64,000 nucleotides of DNA. Origin: Chitinophaga sp. CB10. Its GTDB lineage: Bacteria > Bacteroidota > Bacteroidia > Chitinophagales > Chitinophagaceae. The notes under the pieces were generated by a model. It saw only the letters and a program-made list of their open reading frames with translations. It searched no databases and had not been told where the DNA came from. Shown here piece by piece: positions 35,181 through 43,998 of this stretch (its first letter is position 1; the number at the start of each line of letters is the position of its first letter). Where the stretch lies: positions 62,001-126,000 of the forward strand of contig MLAV02000014.1 of the NCBI GenBank assembly GCA_001870995.2, written 5' to 3'. Made by a program: the position numbers and the translations under genes.

Positions 35181-37991
35181 TTACAGGCCCAGGGTGATAC
35201 CTCCGTTAATAATGCGCTGGTTGCCCATTGGCGCCATTAAAGATTCAGGATCGAAGCCATTCAGGTTATCTTTCGTGAGCAGGTTGTAGCCGTTCACGAA
35301 AATGCGCAGCTGCGAAATTTTGGAATGCGGCAGGAAGGCATTTTTGAAATCATAGCCCAGTTCCACATTTTTCAGGCGCAGGTAGTTGCCGTTTTTCAGC
35401 CAGAAGCTGGAACCCTGTGTATTGTTCACATTGCTGCCGAGGGTCAGCCGCGGAAACTCCGCGTTTACGCTGTTGGCCGGCGTCCAGCGGTTGAAGTGCA
35501 TGGCCTGCGCGTTGGCGTAATCGGTCGTGTAGAACGGCATCACGGAGGCGGGGTCATAATACACGTTCCTGTTGGCCACGCCCTGGATCAGGAATTTAAA
35601 ATCGAAGCCCTTGTAGGTAAACCCGGCAGTGAGGCCGTAGAATACGAGAGGCTTTTTATTGCCGATGGCGGTTTTATCCAGCTCGTTGATCACGCCGTCG
35701 TTATTCAGGTCCTTATAGCGGATATCCCCGGGCGCCGGCGTATAGCCCTGGTAGTTAGCCGTTTTAGTTACATCGGTATTGGTTTGATAGAAGCCGTCTG
35801 CCACGAGGCCGAACAGCTGGCCTACCGGCTGGCCGGTGCGGTACATCCATGGATAAGGATACAGCTGCTCGCCGGTGCTGAGCACTTTGCTGGCGGCTAC
35901 TGAAACGTTGCCTTCTACGAAATATTTAAACCCATGGCGCGCCACCGGGCTGTAGTTCACCACCGCTTCCACACCGCTGTAACGGTTGCTGCCAATATTT
36001 TCCTGCGGGTACGGCTGGCCGAAGATGCCGGTGTTCCTTCCCCTGGTTTGCAGCAGGTCATAGAATTTGTTGCGGTAGTAATCCACTGCTATGGAGAGCT
36101 GGTCGTGCAGCAGGGCCGCTTCCAATCCTACATCCAGCTTCCAGGCTTTTTCCCAGGTATAGTTCGGGTTGGCCACCTGGGATTTGGCGGCGCCGGAAAC
36201 GCCGGAGGCGGACTCGCCCACGTTGTAGCCGGTAGTATCAATTTTGTAATTCACCAGGTAAGGATAGTAATTGTCCGGATCGCCGAAGGCCGTTTGGCCG
36301 TAGGAAGCGCGTATTTTCAGGCGGTTGATCAGGTTGCTGCTGAAGAAGCGCTCGTTGCTGATCACCCATCCCAGTGCCAGGGAAGGCAGGAAGGCGCCTC
36401 GTTTGCCGGGGCGGTAGCGGTTCAGGGAGCTTTGTACCAACGCCAGTTCGGCGAGGTAAGTTTTTTTATAGTCGTAGTTGGCGTTTAATGCATAGTTGGT
36501 GTAAACGGCATTCAGCTGGTAAAAGCTTTTGATATTGTTGTCCTGGTTGAAGGTAGCGAGCAGGTTCAGGGACTGGTCCTGCCACTCATGCCCGTAGCCC
36601 ACCATTACATTGTAATAGTTCTGCCGGGTTTGCATGGAAACGTCCGCTGTACCCTGTTTCACGATACCGTCGCTGTTATACTGGATGTAAGCGCCGGGGT
36701 TCAGGCTGTCCGCTTCGTAGGTGGCAAAGGATTTAGAGCGGTCTATCCATTCGCTGTAGTAGTTGTTCATGGAGAGCTGCCCTTTCACCCAAAGTCCTTT
36801 CACGAAATCGTCCAGTTTATATTCCAGCGCCATATCCGCGCTGATGCGGCGCTGCGTATTCAGCTGATAGCCTGAGTTGATGGCCATGGCCAGCGGATTG
36901 GAGCGATACAGGTTGGTGCCCGCAAAAGAGCCGTTTTTGTTATACACCGGGTAAGCGATCGGCGAGGTGTTGGCAACGCTTTTCATCGTTTCGCCCACAC
37001 CGGAGCCAGGCTCGTAGTTGGTGGCCAGGGAGCCGAATACATTCAGCGTAAGGGTAATGTCCTTGTTGAATGCTACCGCCGCGTTGGTGCGGATATTATA
37101 CCGTTTATAATCGTTGTTGGTATTATAGCTGTTCAACGGGGAGGTGGTGAAATTGCCCGTTTGCCCGAAGTGTTCCAGGGAAGCATAATAGTGATAGGCT
37201 TTTGCCCGGCCGCCCATGGTCACGTTGTAGCGCTGCTGGGAGGTGCCGCGTTTGGTCACCAGGTCCAGCCAGTCTACATCCGGCTGCGTGTAAGGATCGT
37301 TGGCGCCGTTTTTCCAGGCGTCCAGCATGCTTTGCGTAAAACGGGGCGTGCTGCCCGGGTTGGTGTTGAGCTGCGCTTCGTTGTACAGGGTAGCGTAGTC
37401 GTAAGCCCGCAGGTAGGAGGGGCGGTACAGTTGTTCCAGTACGCCGTACTGTGCGGAGGCGCCTACCTCAAAATCCTTGCGGCCACGATCCCGCGTGGTT
37501 ACCATCAGCACCCCGTTGCTGGCGCGCTGGCCATACATGGCAGTGGCCACGGCATCTTTGAGGAGGGTGATGCTCTCAATATCGTTCGGGTTGAAAGCGG
37601 TGAAGTCGCGCACCACGCCATCGATCACGATGAGCGGGGCCTCCCCGCGGAACTGTAGCCTGGCGGCGTCCTTACCGGGAGCGCCGCTGCTTTGTACGGT
37701 ATATAAACCGGGCATGCGGCCGCTGAGCACATTGGTGATATCCGCTACGGGCGTACTTTGTACATCCGCCGTATAGAGCGTACTAACGGCGCTGGCCATA
37801 TTGGCCCTGTTGGAAACTTTATTCCAGAGGTACACAGGCCGGGCAAACCAGGAGCTGTCTGCTGCAGGCACGACCTTCACGCCGCGGGCGGAATCCTGTG
37901 CTACAACAGGCGCTGCAAAGCCCGTGCTGGTGATAACGGCCAGGCATAAACGGGTGAGCGCCCGCTGCCTGTTTTTATAAAGAGGCTTCAT
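35181..37991 (-). CDS. SusC/RagA-family TonB-dependent importer lacking the N-terminal regulatory-like domain
   Basis: 936 residues, about 100 fewer than the other SusC proteins here. After the signal peptide (about 1-31) there is a short linker of about 50 residues instead of the usual carboxypeptidase-regulatory-like domain, then the plug directly ('TPVADITNVLSGRMPGLYTVQSSGAPGKD', 'ESITLLKDAVATAMYGQRASNGVLMVTT'). The plug also lacks the common 'DEVVVVGYGTQKK' segment. The barrel is full length and ends 'GGITLGL'. Import function should be kept since the domain is not essential for the channel. It starts 30 bases after the CHRD gene and heads the first SusC/SusD pair. Confidence 0.93.
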   Translation of the reverse strand: MKPLYKNRQRALTRLCLAVITSTGFAAPVVAQDSARGVKVVPAADSSWFARPVYLWNKVSNRANMASAVSTLYTADVQSTPVADITNVLSGRMPGLYTVQSSGAPGKDAARLQFRGEAPLIVIDGVVRDFTAFNPNDIESITLLKDAVATAMYGQRASNGVLMVTTRDRGRKDFEVGASAQYGVLEQLYRPSYLRAYDYATLYNEAQLNTNPGSTPRFTQSMLDAWKNGANDPYTQPDVDWLDLVTKRGTSQQRYNVTMGGRAKAYHYYASLEHFGQTGNFTTSPLNSYNTNNDYKRYNIRTNAAVAFNKDITLTLNVFGSLATNYEPGSGVGETMKSVANTSPIAYPVYNKNGSFAGTNLYRSNPLAMAINSGYQLNTQRRISADMALEYKLDDFVKGLWVKGQLSMNNYYSEWIDRSKSFATYEADSLNPGAYIQYNSDGIVKQGTADVSMQTRQNYYNVMVGYGHEWQDQSLNLLATFNQDNNIKSFYQLNAVYTNYALNANYDYKKTYLAELALVQSSLNRYRPGKRGAFLPSLALGWVISNERFFSSNLINRLKIRASYGQTAFGDPDNYYPYLVNYKIDTTGYNVGESASGVSGAAKSQVANPNYTWEKAWKLDVGLEAALLHDQLSIAVDYYRNKFYDLLQTRGRNTGIFGQPYPQENIGSNRYSGVEAVVNYSPVARHGFKYFVEGNVSVAASKVLSTGEQLYPYPWMYRTGQPVGQLFGLVADGFYQTNTDVTKTANYQGYTPAPGDIRYKDLNNDGVINELDKTAIGNKKPLVFYGLTAGFTYKGFDFKFLIQGVANRNVYYDPASVMPFYTTDYANAQAMHFNRWTPANSVNAEFPRLTLGSNVNNTQGSSFWLKNGNYLRLKNVELGYDFKNAFLPHSKISQLRIFVNGYNLLTKDNLNGFDPESLMAPMGNQRIINGGITLGL

Positions 37992-38021
37992 GATAATAGA
38001 TTTTAGGAATAGAAAAGCTGT

Positions 38022-38810
38022 TTATCGAAGAGTACCGCGTATCAGTCCATTGGGAAAAAGGGTGGAATGTACGTCTACGTACAGCGGGTCCGACTTCAGG
38101 GCGCGGAGCGGCTCCCCGGTGATGGACATGTTTAGCTGCTTGCCGTAGTCCGCCGCAGTGCCGGCCAGTTTCAGCACGGTGGCGCCGGCAGGCGTGTGTA
38201 CATGCGTTTCTTTCAGCACATCGCCGGCAGGTTGATTTTTTACATCGATTGCATACCAGGCCATATTATCTTCCGTCATCCGCAATGACAAACGGCCGGA
38301 GGCATTGTTGGCAGCAACGGCTGTCAGGTCCACATCCACGGCATATACGATTTTCTTGTCCAGCTGCCCGCGTACGAGGCCGGTCGGGGCCGACTTGGAA
38401 GTGATCACCATATAGCCCGGCGTTTTAATCAGGCTGTCCGCCGCCGCAGGCGATACCGCCATGTTGCCTTTTAATTTCTTACCCGTAAAGGCGCCGGTAA
38501 TGGTAATGAGGGAAGAGGAAGCGTTTTCCACCGGGCCGCCTATACGCAGTTCCACGCCTTCAGGCGTAATCCCGGCAGGGAGGGAGTCAAAATAAATATC
38601 ATAATAAAGCTGGTAATCGTCCCGGAGGTAGAGCAGCGCGCTGGCACTGGCTCCATTGCCGGGCGTGGCAGGTACAACATTGATACCTTTCATTTGAACA
38701 CTCCATAGTTTTTTGACAAATTGATCCGACTCAGGATCCTTTTTACAGCCCACCAAAGAGCATGCGGCAAGCAATAGCATGCAAAAATGGAATAAGGGAA
38801 TCAGGCGCAT
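38022..38810 (-). CDS. Lipoprotein with CHRD domains
   Basis: The start at 38810 (MRLIPLFHFCMLLLAAC...) is chosen since it gives a clean lipoprotein signal with lipobox 'LVGC' (Cys22); the longer frame to 38885 adds a Cys-rich non-signal segment. The 262-residue product has two CHRD-type units: about 35-150 ('QMKGINVVPATPGNGASASALLYLRDDYQLYYDIYFDSLP' in parts, 'GLVRGQLDKK') and about 155-262 ('GRLSLRMTEDNMAWYAIDVKNQPAGD', 'NGLIRGTLR'). CHRD domains are named after chordin; bacterial function is unknown. It is the first gene of the six-gene utilisation operon, a place where a surface glycan-binding protein is often found, so glycan binding is a fair guess. Confidence 0.8.
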   Translation of the reverse strand: MRLIPLFHFCMLLLAACSLVGCKKDPESDQFVKKLWSVQMKGINVVPATPGNGASASALLYLRDDYQLYYDIYFDSLPAGITPEGVELRIGGPVENASSSLITITGAFTGKKLKGNMAVSPAAADSLIKTPGYMVITSKSAPTGLVRGQLDKKIVYAVDVDLTAVAANNASGRLSLRMTEDNMAWYAIDVKNQPAGDVLKETHVHTPAGATVLKLAGTAADYGKQLNMSITGEPLRALKSDPLYVDVHSTLFPNGLIRGTLR

Positions 38811-39131
38811 TGTTAATTGATTTAAAAAAGTAATGCAATAGCAGGGGCTACAACTGTCCTCTGACAGCCGCCTGCAGTTTTTCATTATTCACTTGGAAAT
38901 AGCGTTGGTGATTTTTTACATCATGATCGATTCAGGTTCTTGGTCAGTCCACTGACTATACTGTTAGTTTGCGATTGTGATTCTGGTTCATTTTCCTGCT
39001 CGTAAAAATAGCGTCTTCCCAGAATCAGATACCGGTCATATGCTTCTAAACTACCGGTATTTTGTTTCAAAAAGAACGGGTCACCTGTTGCAACCGCAGG
39101 TGCCCCGTGTATTTAACTTATTGATTGTCTT
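38811..39131. other. Intergenic region between the hybrid regulator and the glycan operon
   Basis: 321 bases without a gene. It contains a probable terminator for the regulator (39064-39107), a second hairpin ATACCGGT/ACCGGTAT (39029-39036 with 39053-39060), a dyad GTCAGT-CC-ACTGAC (38943-38956) that could be the binding site of the hybrid regulator, a hairpin CTGTC-CTCT-GACAG (38854-38867), and a weak minus-strand promoter (GTTG near 38854-38851, 18 bases, TACTTTTT at 38832-38825) just before the CHRD ATG. Confidence 0.5.
39064..39107 (-). terminator. Terminator of the hybrid two-component regulator gene
   Basis: CGGGTCACCTG (39077-39087) pairs with CAGGTGCCCCG (39097-39107), eleven positions with one mismatch. 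On the minus strand it is followed by TTCTTTTTG. Confidence 0.65.
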
Positions 39132-42100
39132 TTAATTACGGCCGTATTCGGAAGGCAGCTGGTTAAATTCTTTCTTAAACCACTTGCGGAAGTAGTCCAC
39201 ATCCGAGAAGCCCACCATGTAAGCCACTTCGTTTACATTATACTGCCCGGTAGCCAGTAGCCGGGCCGCATGCCGGAGCCGGATGCTGCGGATAAACTCT
39301 ATCGTCGTCTGGTTGGTGAGCGCTTTCAGTTTACGGTACAGGGTTATGCGGCTCATACTGACCGCCGCCGCCAGGTCCTCTACGTTGAGGGTAGGTTCGG
39401 CAATATTGTCTTCTATGTAGGTGATCACTGTTTTCAGGAAGATGTCGTCCGGCCCGGTGACAGGGATTTCCTCCGGCGGCAGCGCGGCCACCTGGCTGTA
39501 CTTCTCCCGCAGCCGCCTGCGCGAGTCCAGCAGGTTTTGCACCCGCGTGGTCAGCAGGGTCACGCTAAACGGCTTGGTCACATAATCGTCCGCCCCGGTT
39601 TCATAGCCTTCCTGTATATGCGCTACCGTACTCCGGGCGGACAGCATGATGATAGGGATATGACTGGTGCGGTTATCGTTTTTCAGGGTATGGCAAAGCT
39701 CCACCCCGTTCATGCCCGGCATCATCACGTCGCTGATGATAATATCCGGCAGGTGCGTGGTGGCCAGTTCCAGCCCTGCCAGCCCATCGGCCGCCAGGTG
39801 CAGGGTATAGTGCGGGCGGAACATATCCGCCAGGTATTTCAGCACGTCCTTGTTATCTTCCACGAGTAGCATCACCGGCTTGTCCCCTTCCGCGGCCTGC
39901 TGCTCCGGCAGCTGCATGGCTTCCACGGCCTCCGGCCGCAGCATGCTTACCTGCCCGCTGCTGTCCATTTCCTCCGGGCTCAAATGTTCGCACCCAACGG
40001 GAATGCGTACACTGAAACAGGTGTACCCCCGCGTGGCGGCGGTGGAGGTCCGGCTGTCCAGCGTAATGGAGCCATAATGCCGCGCTACCAGCCCCTTTAC
40101 AAATGCGAGCCCGATACCCGTGCCGCCCGTTTGCAGGTTCTTGAAATCATAATGATTGAACTGCCCGAAGACTTTATCGAAATGCGTTTCCGGGATACCG
40201 ATGCCGTTGTCCGTCACCTGCAACAGCAACTGATCGCCTTCGAATTGGAGCGAAACTTCGACTTTTCCGCCTGTTTCCGTGAATTTTAAGGCGTTGGATA
40301 ATAGGTTGAAAAGGATTTTTTCCAGCTTGTCCTGGTCAAACCAAACGATCATTTCCGGGGACTCCGCCCGGAAGCCGAGGCTGATTTGCCGCACCGTGGC
40401 CAGGCTTTCAAAGGCCGCCACGATCTCTTTACAGAACACCACGATGTTGGAAGGAGAAGCTTTGAGAGGCATACCGCCTTCTTCCAGCCGGCGGAAGTCC
40501 AGCAGCTGGTCCATCAGGCGCATCAGCCTTTCCCCGTTCTGCTGGATGAGCAGTAGCTGCTGCCGCTCCGCGTTGTTCGTCCCGGTTTGCTGCAAGAGCG
40601 TTTCCACCGGCGCCATGATCAGCGTCAGCGGCGTTTTGATATCATGGGAGATGTTCGTGAAAAAGTCCATTTTATTTTGGGCCAGCTCCCGCTCTTTCTC
40701 CCGGAAGGCTTGCTGCTTCAGGATTTCATGCTTCAGCGCCGTAGTGCGGGCGGTATAGTAATAATACCACAGCAGGAGGCCGGCCAGCACCAGGAGGTAG
40801 AAGAGGTAGGCATACCAGGTTCTCCACAGCGGGGGCAATACTTTGATATGCAGGGCAGTGGGCGTTTTACTCCATAACCCGTCGTTATTGGCCGCTTTTA
40901 CTTTAAACACATAGTTGCCCGGGTCCAGGTTGGTGAATGTGGCGGAGGTTTGATGCCCCACGTAATGCCATTTGTTATCCGAATGCAGGCCTTCCATTTT
41001 GTAGGCAAACTGGTTGGAGGCAGGGTTGATATAGTTCAGCGCCGCGAAGTGCAGGGTGAAATAAGCCTGGTCGTGCGTCAGGGTGATATGATCCGTATAG
41101 GTCACGGATTGTTTCAGCGGGGAATTTTTATCCGAGACATTCACCGGGATGTTTTTGATCAGCATCCCCGTCAGTATCACCTGCGGGCGGGCCGTGTTGT
41201 TAAACATCGTGGCGGGGTTGAACCGCACGATGCCATTGATGCCGCCAAAGAGGATATCCCCGTTGCGGGTTTTGACGGCGGCGTTCAGGTATTCCGTAGT
41301 GCCGGCCCAGCTGGCGGCGCCGTAGTTGGTGACTGCCAGGCGGCTGGTATCCGTCCCCGGGTTTTCCTGCAATACCTTCATGATGTTATCCTGCCCGGAG
41401 AGCCACAGGTTGCCGGCATCGTCTTCCACGATGCCGCGGATAATGATGTCGGACAGCCCGGTTTCCACCGGCAGCGGTTTCAGCATGTTGGAAACGGTAT
41501 CCACGTACATGAGCCCATAGTCGTGCGTGCCGGCCCACAGATGCCCGTGACTGTCTTTCCGGATGCAATGTATATTATTCGGGTTTTCAGTCGTACTGAC
41601 CCATTTATTGCTCACCCGGTTGAACACGGCACTACCATAACGGAGGTAGCACAGCCCTTCCGTTGTACCTACCCAAAGGGTGCCGTAGACATCTTCATAC
41701 AAACAATTAATTTCCCCCTTTGTCAAACTGTTGGGGTCTTTAGGATTATAGTGATAACTGTAGGAGTTCAGCTGTTTATCCAGGAAGTACAGGCCGTTTT
41801 CCGTACCAATCCACCAGCCGTTTTGCCCTTTTTCCAGGGCGTAACAGGCATGGCTGCGCAGGCCTTCCCGGTCCCGGACGGACTTCAGGGGCAACCGCTT
41901 AAATGTCCGCGAAGGAATATGGAAGAGGTACAACCCCTCCAGGCTGCCTACCAGCAAATGATCGTCATCCTTAATGAGCAGGGATTTGATGATATCCGTG
42001 TTGGCATTTTCCGTAGGAGAGGGGATATGAAAATATTGAAACGAATTTTCCTTAGGGTTGTAGTAATTGAGGCCGGCCGTGGTGGCAATCCAGAGGTTGC

Positions 42101-43196
42101 CCTGCTTGTCTTCCGCCACTGCCATGGCAATGCGGCTGTTCATCCCCACGCCGTCTTTCATCAGCCAGGAGATGTAATGCATATCGCTGCCGGGATGTAC
42201 CTGGCTGACGCCGCCCCAGTACGTCCCGATCCAGATGGTGCCGGCCTTGTCCTGGATAATGGAGCAAACAGAGTTGTAGCTGAGAGAGCCCGGATCGTAC
42301 TTGTCATTGGTGTAATGCGCCACCACCTTGCGGTTGCGCAGTACGTAAATGCCTTTGCGGGTACCTACCCAGCAGTCCTCCCCGATGAACTTCACGGCCT
42401 TCACCATCTCGTTCGTGATGTTGTAATTATTATCACCGGCCTGGTAATTAATATAAGTGGAGGTAGCGGTGTCAAACAGGTGAAGTCCGTGCCCTTGCGT
42501 GCCTACCCAGATTTCGCTGTTGTGCAAAGTAATACAGTGGATGGTAGATTTTATCTGTAACTGCGCGGGGCCTGGTTGAGGTATCCCGGTCTCCGGGTTA
42601 TATTTTAGGAGAGATATACCGTATCCGATCCACAGGTTCCCGTCCTTGTCTTCAGCTAGCGCGCGGACCACGCCATTGCTACGGTCCTGTGCAAGGGGGA
42701 TCCGCTCCAGATGTTCCGACGCGGCGTTGTAGCTGAAAAACCGGCTGGCCGCTCCTACCCAAATCCTGTTCTTCGAATCCCGGTAGATGGCGGAAACATC
42801 CTGTACGCCCGGCTCTCCGGATGCGAGCCGGAAAACTTCCCTGCGGGTATCGTAAATATTGAGGCCGTTGGACGTACCCACGAGGATGTTACCCCGGTCG
42901 TCTTCCGCGAGGGAATACACGAAGTTGCTGCTGATAGCGGATTTATTGGTCTTGCTGTAACGGAAGATCTTTATCTCATCGTCGCTGTAGCGGCATAACC
43001 CGTTTTCCGTGCCTATCCAGATAAATCCCTTGCTGTCCTGCAGGATGCAGTGGACGGTGCTTTGCGGCAGGCCCTGCGCAATGCCCAGGCGGGTGAAATG
43101 CACGCTGTTGTCCTGCGCGGATACCGGCAGGAAAAAAAGTAAAAGGACAATCAGTACTAAATATTTCAGCAGTGGGGATTTCCCTACATACATCAT
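39132..43196 (-). CDS. Hybrid two-component system regulator (one-protein sensor kinase and AraC-type response regulator)
   Basis: 1354 residues, full length for the family. Signal peptide (about 1-27); two seven-bladed propeller blocks of Reg_prop repeats ('GFIWIGTENGLCRY', 'GTIWIGTYWGGVSQ' and others, about 30-690); Y_Y_Y domain (about 705-785, 'FAYKMEGLHSDNKWHYVG'); one membrane helix at about 792-814; histidine kinase with phospho-accepting His near 851 ('NISHDIKTPL') and an ATPase with 'NLLSNALKFTETGG' and 'GTGIGLAFV'; receiver with Asp near 1154 ('IISDVMMPGMNG'); AraC HTH at about 1255-1354. The periplasmic part senses a breakdown product and the HTH activates the adjacent SusC/D operon. 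Same strand, directly upstream of that operon. Confidence 0.96.
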   Translation of the reverse strand: MMYVGKSPLLKYLVLIVLLLFFLPVSAQDNSVHFTRLGIAQGLPQSTVHCILQDSKGFIWIGTENGLCRYSDDEIKIFRYSKTNKSAISSNFVYSLAEDDRGNILVGTSNGLNIYDTRREVFRLASGEPGVQDVSAIYRDSKNRIWVGAASRFFSYNAASEHLERIPLAQDRSNGVVRALAEDKDGNLWIGYGISLLKYNPETGIPQPGPAQLQIKSTIHCITLHNSEIWVGTQGHGLHLFDTATSTYINYQAGDNNYNITNEMVKAVKFIGEDCWVGTRKGIYVLRNRKVVAHYTNDKYDPGSLSYNSVCSIIQDKAGTIWIGTYWGGVSQVHPGSDMHYISWLMKDGVGMNSRIAMAVAEDKQGNLWIATTAGLNYYNPKENSFQYFHIPSPTENANTDIIKSLLIKDDDHLLVGSLEGLYLFHIPSRTFKRLPLKSVRDREGLRSHACYALEKGQNGWWIGTENGLYFLDKQLNSYSYHYNPKDPNSLTKGEINCLYEDVYGTLWVGTTEGLCYLRYGSAVFNRVSNKWVSTTENPNNIHCIRKDSHGHLWAGTHDYGLMYVDTVSNMLKPLPVETGLSDIIIRGIVEDDAGNLWLSGQDNIMKVLQENPGTDTSRLAVTNYGAASWAGTTEYLNAAVKTRNGDILFGGINGIVRFNPATMFNNTARPQVILTGMLIKNIPVNVSDKNSPLKQSVTYTDHITLTHDQAYFTLHFAALNYINPASNQFAYKMEGLHSDNKWHYVGHQTSATFTNLDPGNYVFKVKAANNDGLWSKTPTALHIKVLPPLWRTWYAYLFYLLVLAGLLLWYYYYTARTTALKHEILKQQAFREKERELAQNKMDFFTNISHDIKTPLTLIMAPVETLLQQTGTNNAERQQLLLIQQNGERLMRLMDQLLDFRRLEEGGMPLKASPSNIVVFCKEIVAAFESLATVRQISLGFRAESPEMIVWFDQDKLEKILFNLLSNALKFTETGGKVEVSLQFEGDQLLLQVTDNGIGIPETHFDKVFGQFNHYDFKNLQTGGTGIGLAFVKGLVARHYGSITLDSRTSTAATRGYTCFSVRIPVGCEHLSPEEMDSSGQVSMLRPEAVEAMQLPEQQAAEGDKPVMLLVEDNKDVLKYLADMFRPHYTLHLAADGLAGLELATTHLPDIIISDVMMPGMNGVELCHTLKNDNRTSHIPIIMLSARSTVAHIQEGYETGADDYVTKPFSVTLLTTRVQNLLDSRRRLREKYSQVAALPPEEIPVTGPDDIFLKTVITYIEDNIAEPTLNVEDLAAAVSMSRITLYRKLKALTNQTTIEFIRSIRLRHAARLLATGQYNVNEVAYMVGFSDVDYFRKWFKKEFNQLPSEYGRN

Positions 43197-43537
43197 AACA
43201 GGACGAACAATTTGGTTGATCTACAGGTTGATATTGAAGGTAAGCCGGCCTGATCAAAATCAAATCTGCATGATAAGATTTTATCAATAATGGCTAAAAT
43301 ACAGGATGAGTTCCACATTGTGGAGCAAAAAGAAACAAAGCGTAGATAATACACTTGTGCGGCAGCGTGCTGAAAAAGAAAATCTGCTGTATGGGCGCAG
43401 CTTTTCACGGATGAGTAAAAAATCGGAATCCAATTTGATAATTATTTAACCGTTGATGCCCGAGATGCGAAAGTGATTAACTGTAACTTTACGAACCCTG
43501 GGAACCATACCATACGTCATCTAAACTATTCTAAAAA
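43197..43537. other. Divergent intergenic region between the hybrid regulator and the degenerate receiver gene
   Basis: 341 bases without a gene. Visible elements: an FNR-like box CTGATCAAAATCAA (43250-43263, one mismatch to TTGAT-N4-ATCAA), a palindrome TGATAA-GATT-TTATCA (43271-43286), a dyad TCCACA-T-TGTGGA (43312-43324), and, before the rightward gene, TTAACT (43477) and TTTACG (43488) exactly 11 bases apart, like the repeats at 45574-45727. A -7-like TAACTTTA lies at 43484-43491. Confidence 0.45.
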
Positions 43538-43933
43538 ATGGAAATTACCTGCTTACTGATTGATGCGGATCAGGATCGCCGCATTCAATATTATTATGCA
43601 TTGGACCTGTTGGGTAACTGCAAAGCCTGCATATGTTTTCCAGACATGCACCAGGGGCTGGAATACCTGCAACAGCACCCGGAGTTCCGTCCCGACTATG
43701 TATTTGTTAATGTAAACGATACCTTTCATGCGCGGCAATCCTTTCATGCAGCGGTGCAGGTATTGCCCGGTATGACGGAGGCAAACATCGTGTTTAGCCA
43801 GTACGATGAAATTTATTTTACTTACGACGAGTATAAAGTACTGAACCTCATCTCCCGGTTAAAGGTGCGCCTGCAACAGGTGATGGCGCCACGGAGGAAA
43901 CCATTGGCCCATGCCGGTTACCCGCGTTTATAA
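43538..43933 (+). CDS. Degenerate receiver (pseudo-receiver) protein
   Basis: 131 residues with the receiver fold but key residues changed. Acidic pocket Asp9/Asp11 is present ('LLIDADQD'); the phospho-acceptor position has Asn58 ('YVFVNVND' aligned with the usual FLDIN); the conserved Lys position in 'YFTYDEY' is Tyr96. Phosphorylation at the usual site is therefore not possible. The C-terminal helix and basic tail ('KVRLQQVMAPRRKP') extend past a normal receiver. It probably acts by constitutive protein contact. It is followed after 65 bases by the TPR/HTH regulator, so the two may work together. Confidence 0.75.
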   Translation: MEITCLLIDADQDRRIQYYYALDLLGNCKACICFPDMHQGLEYLQQHPEFRPDYVFVNVNDTFHARQSFHAAVQVLPGMTEANIVFSQYDEIYFTYDEYKVLNLISRLKVRLQQVMAPRRKPLAHAGYPRL

Positions 43934-43998
43934 TTTGATAACATACAGGTAACACTAAAAATATTTCTTTGTGCATTGATTTCTTTATTTCAGTGCGC

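Noticed and set aside
43312..43324. Relation between TCCACA-T-TGTGGA and the dyad at 12297-12313
   Set aside because: Both contain CCACA and TGTGG arms, but the spacing differs (1 versus 5 bases), so a common regulator is not supported.
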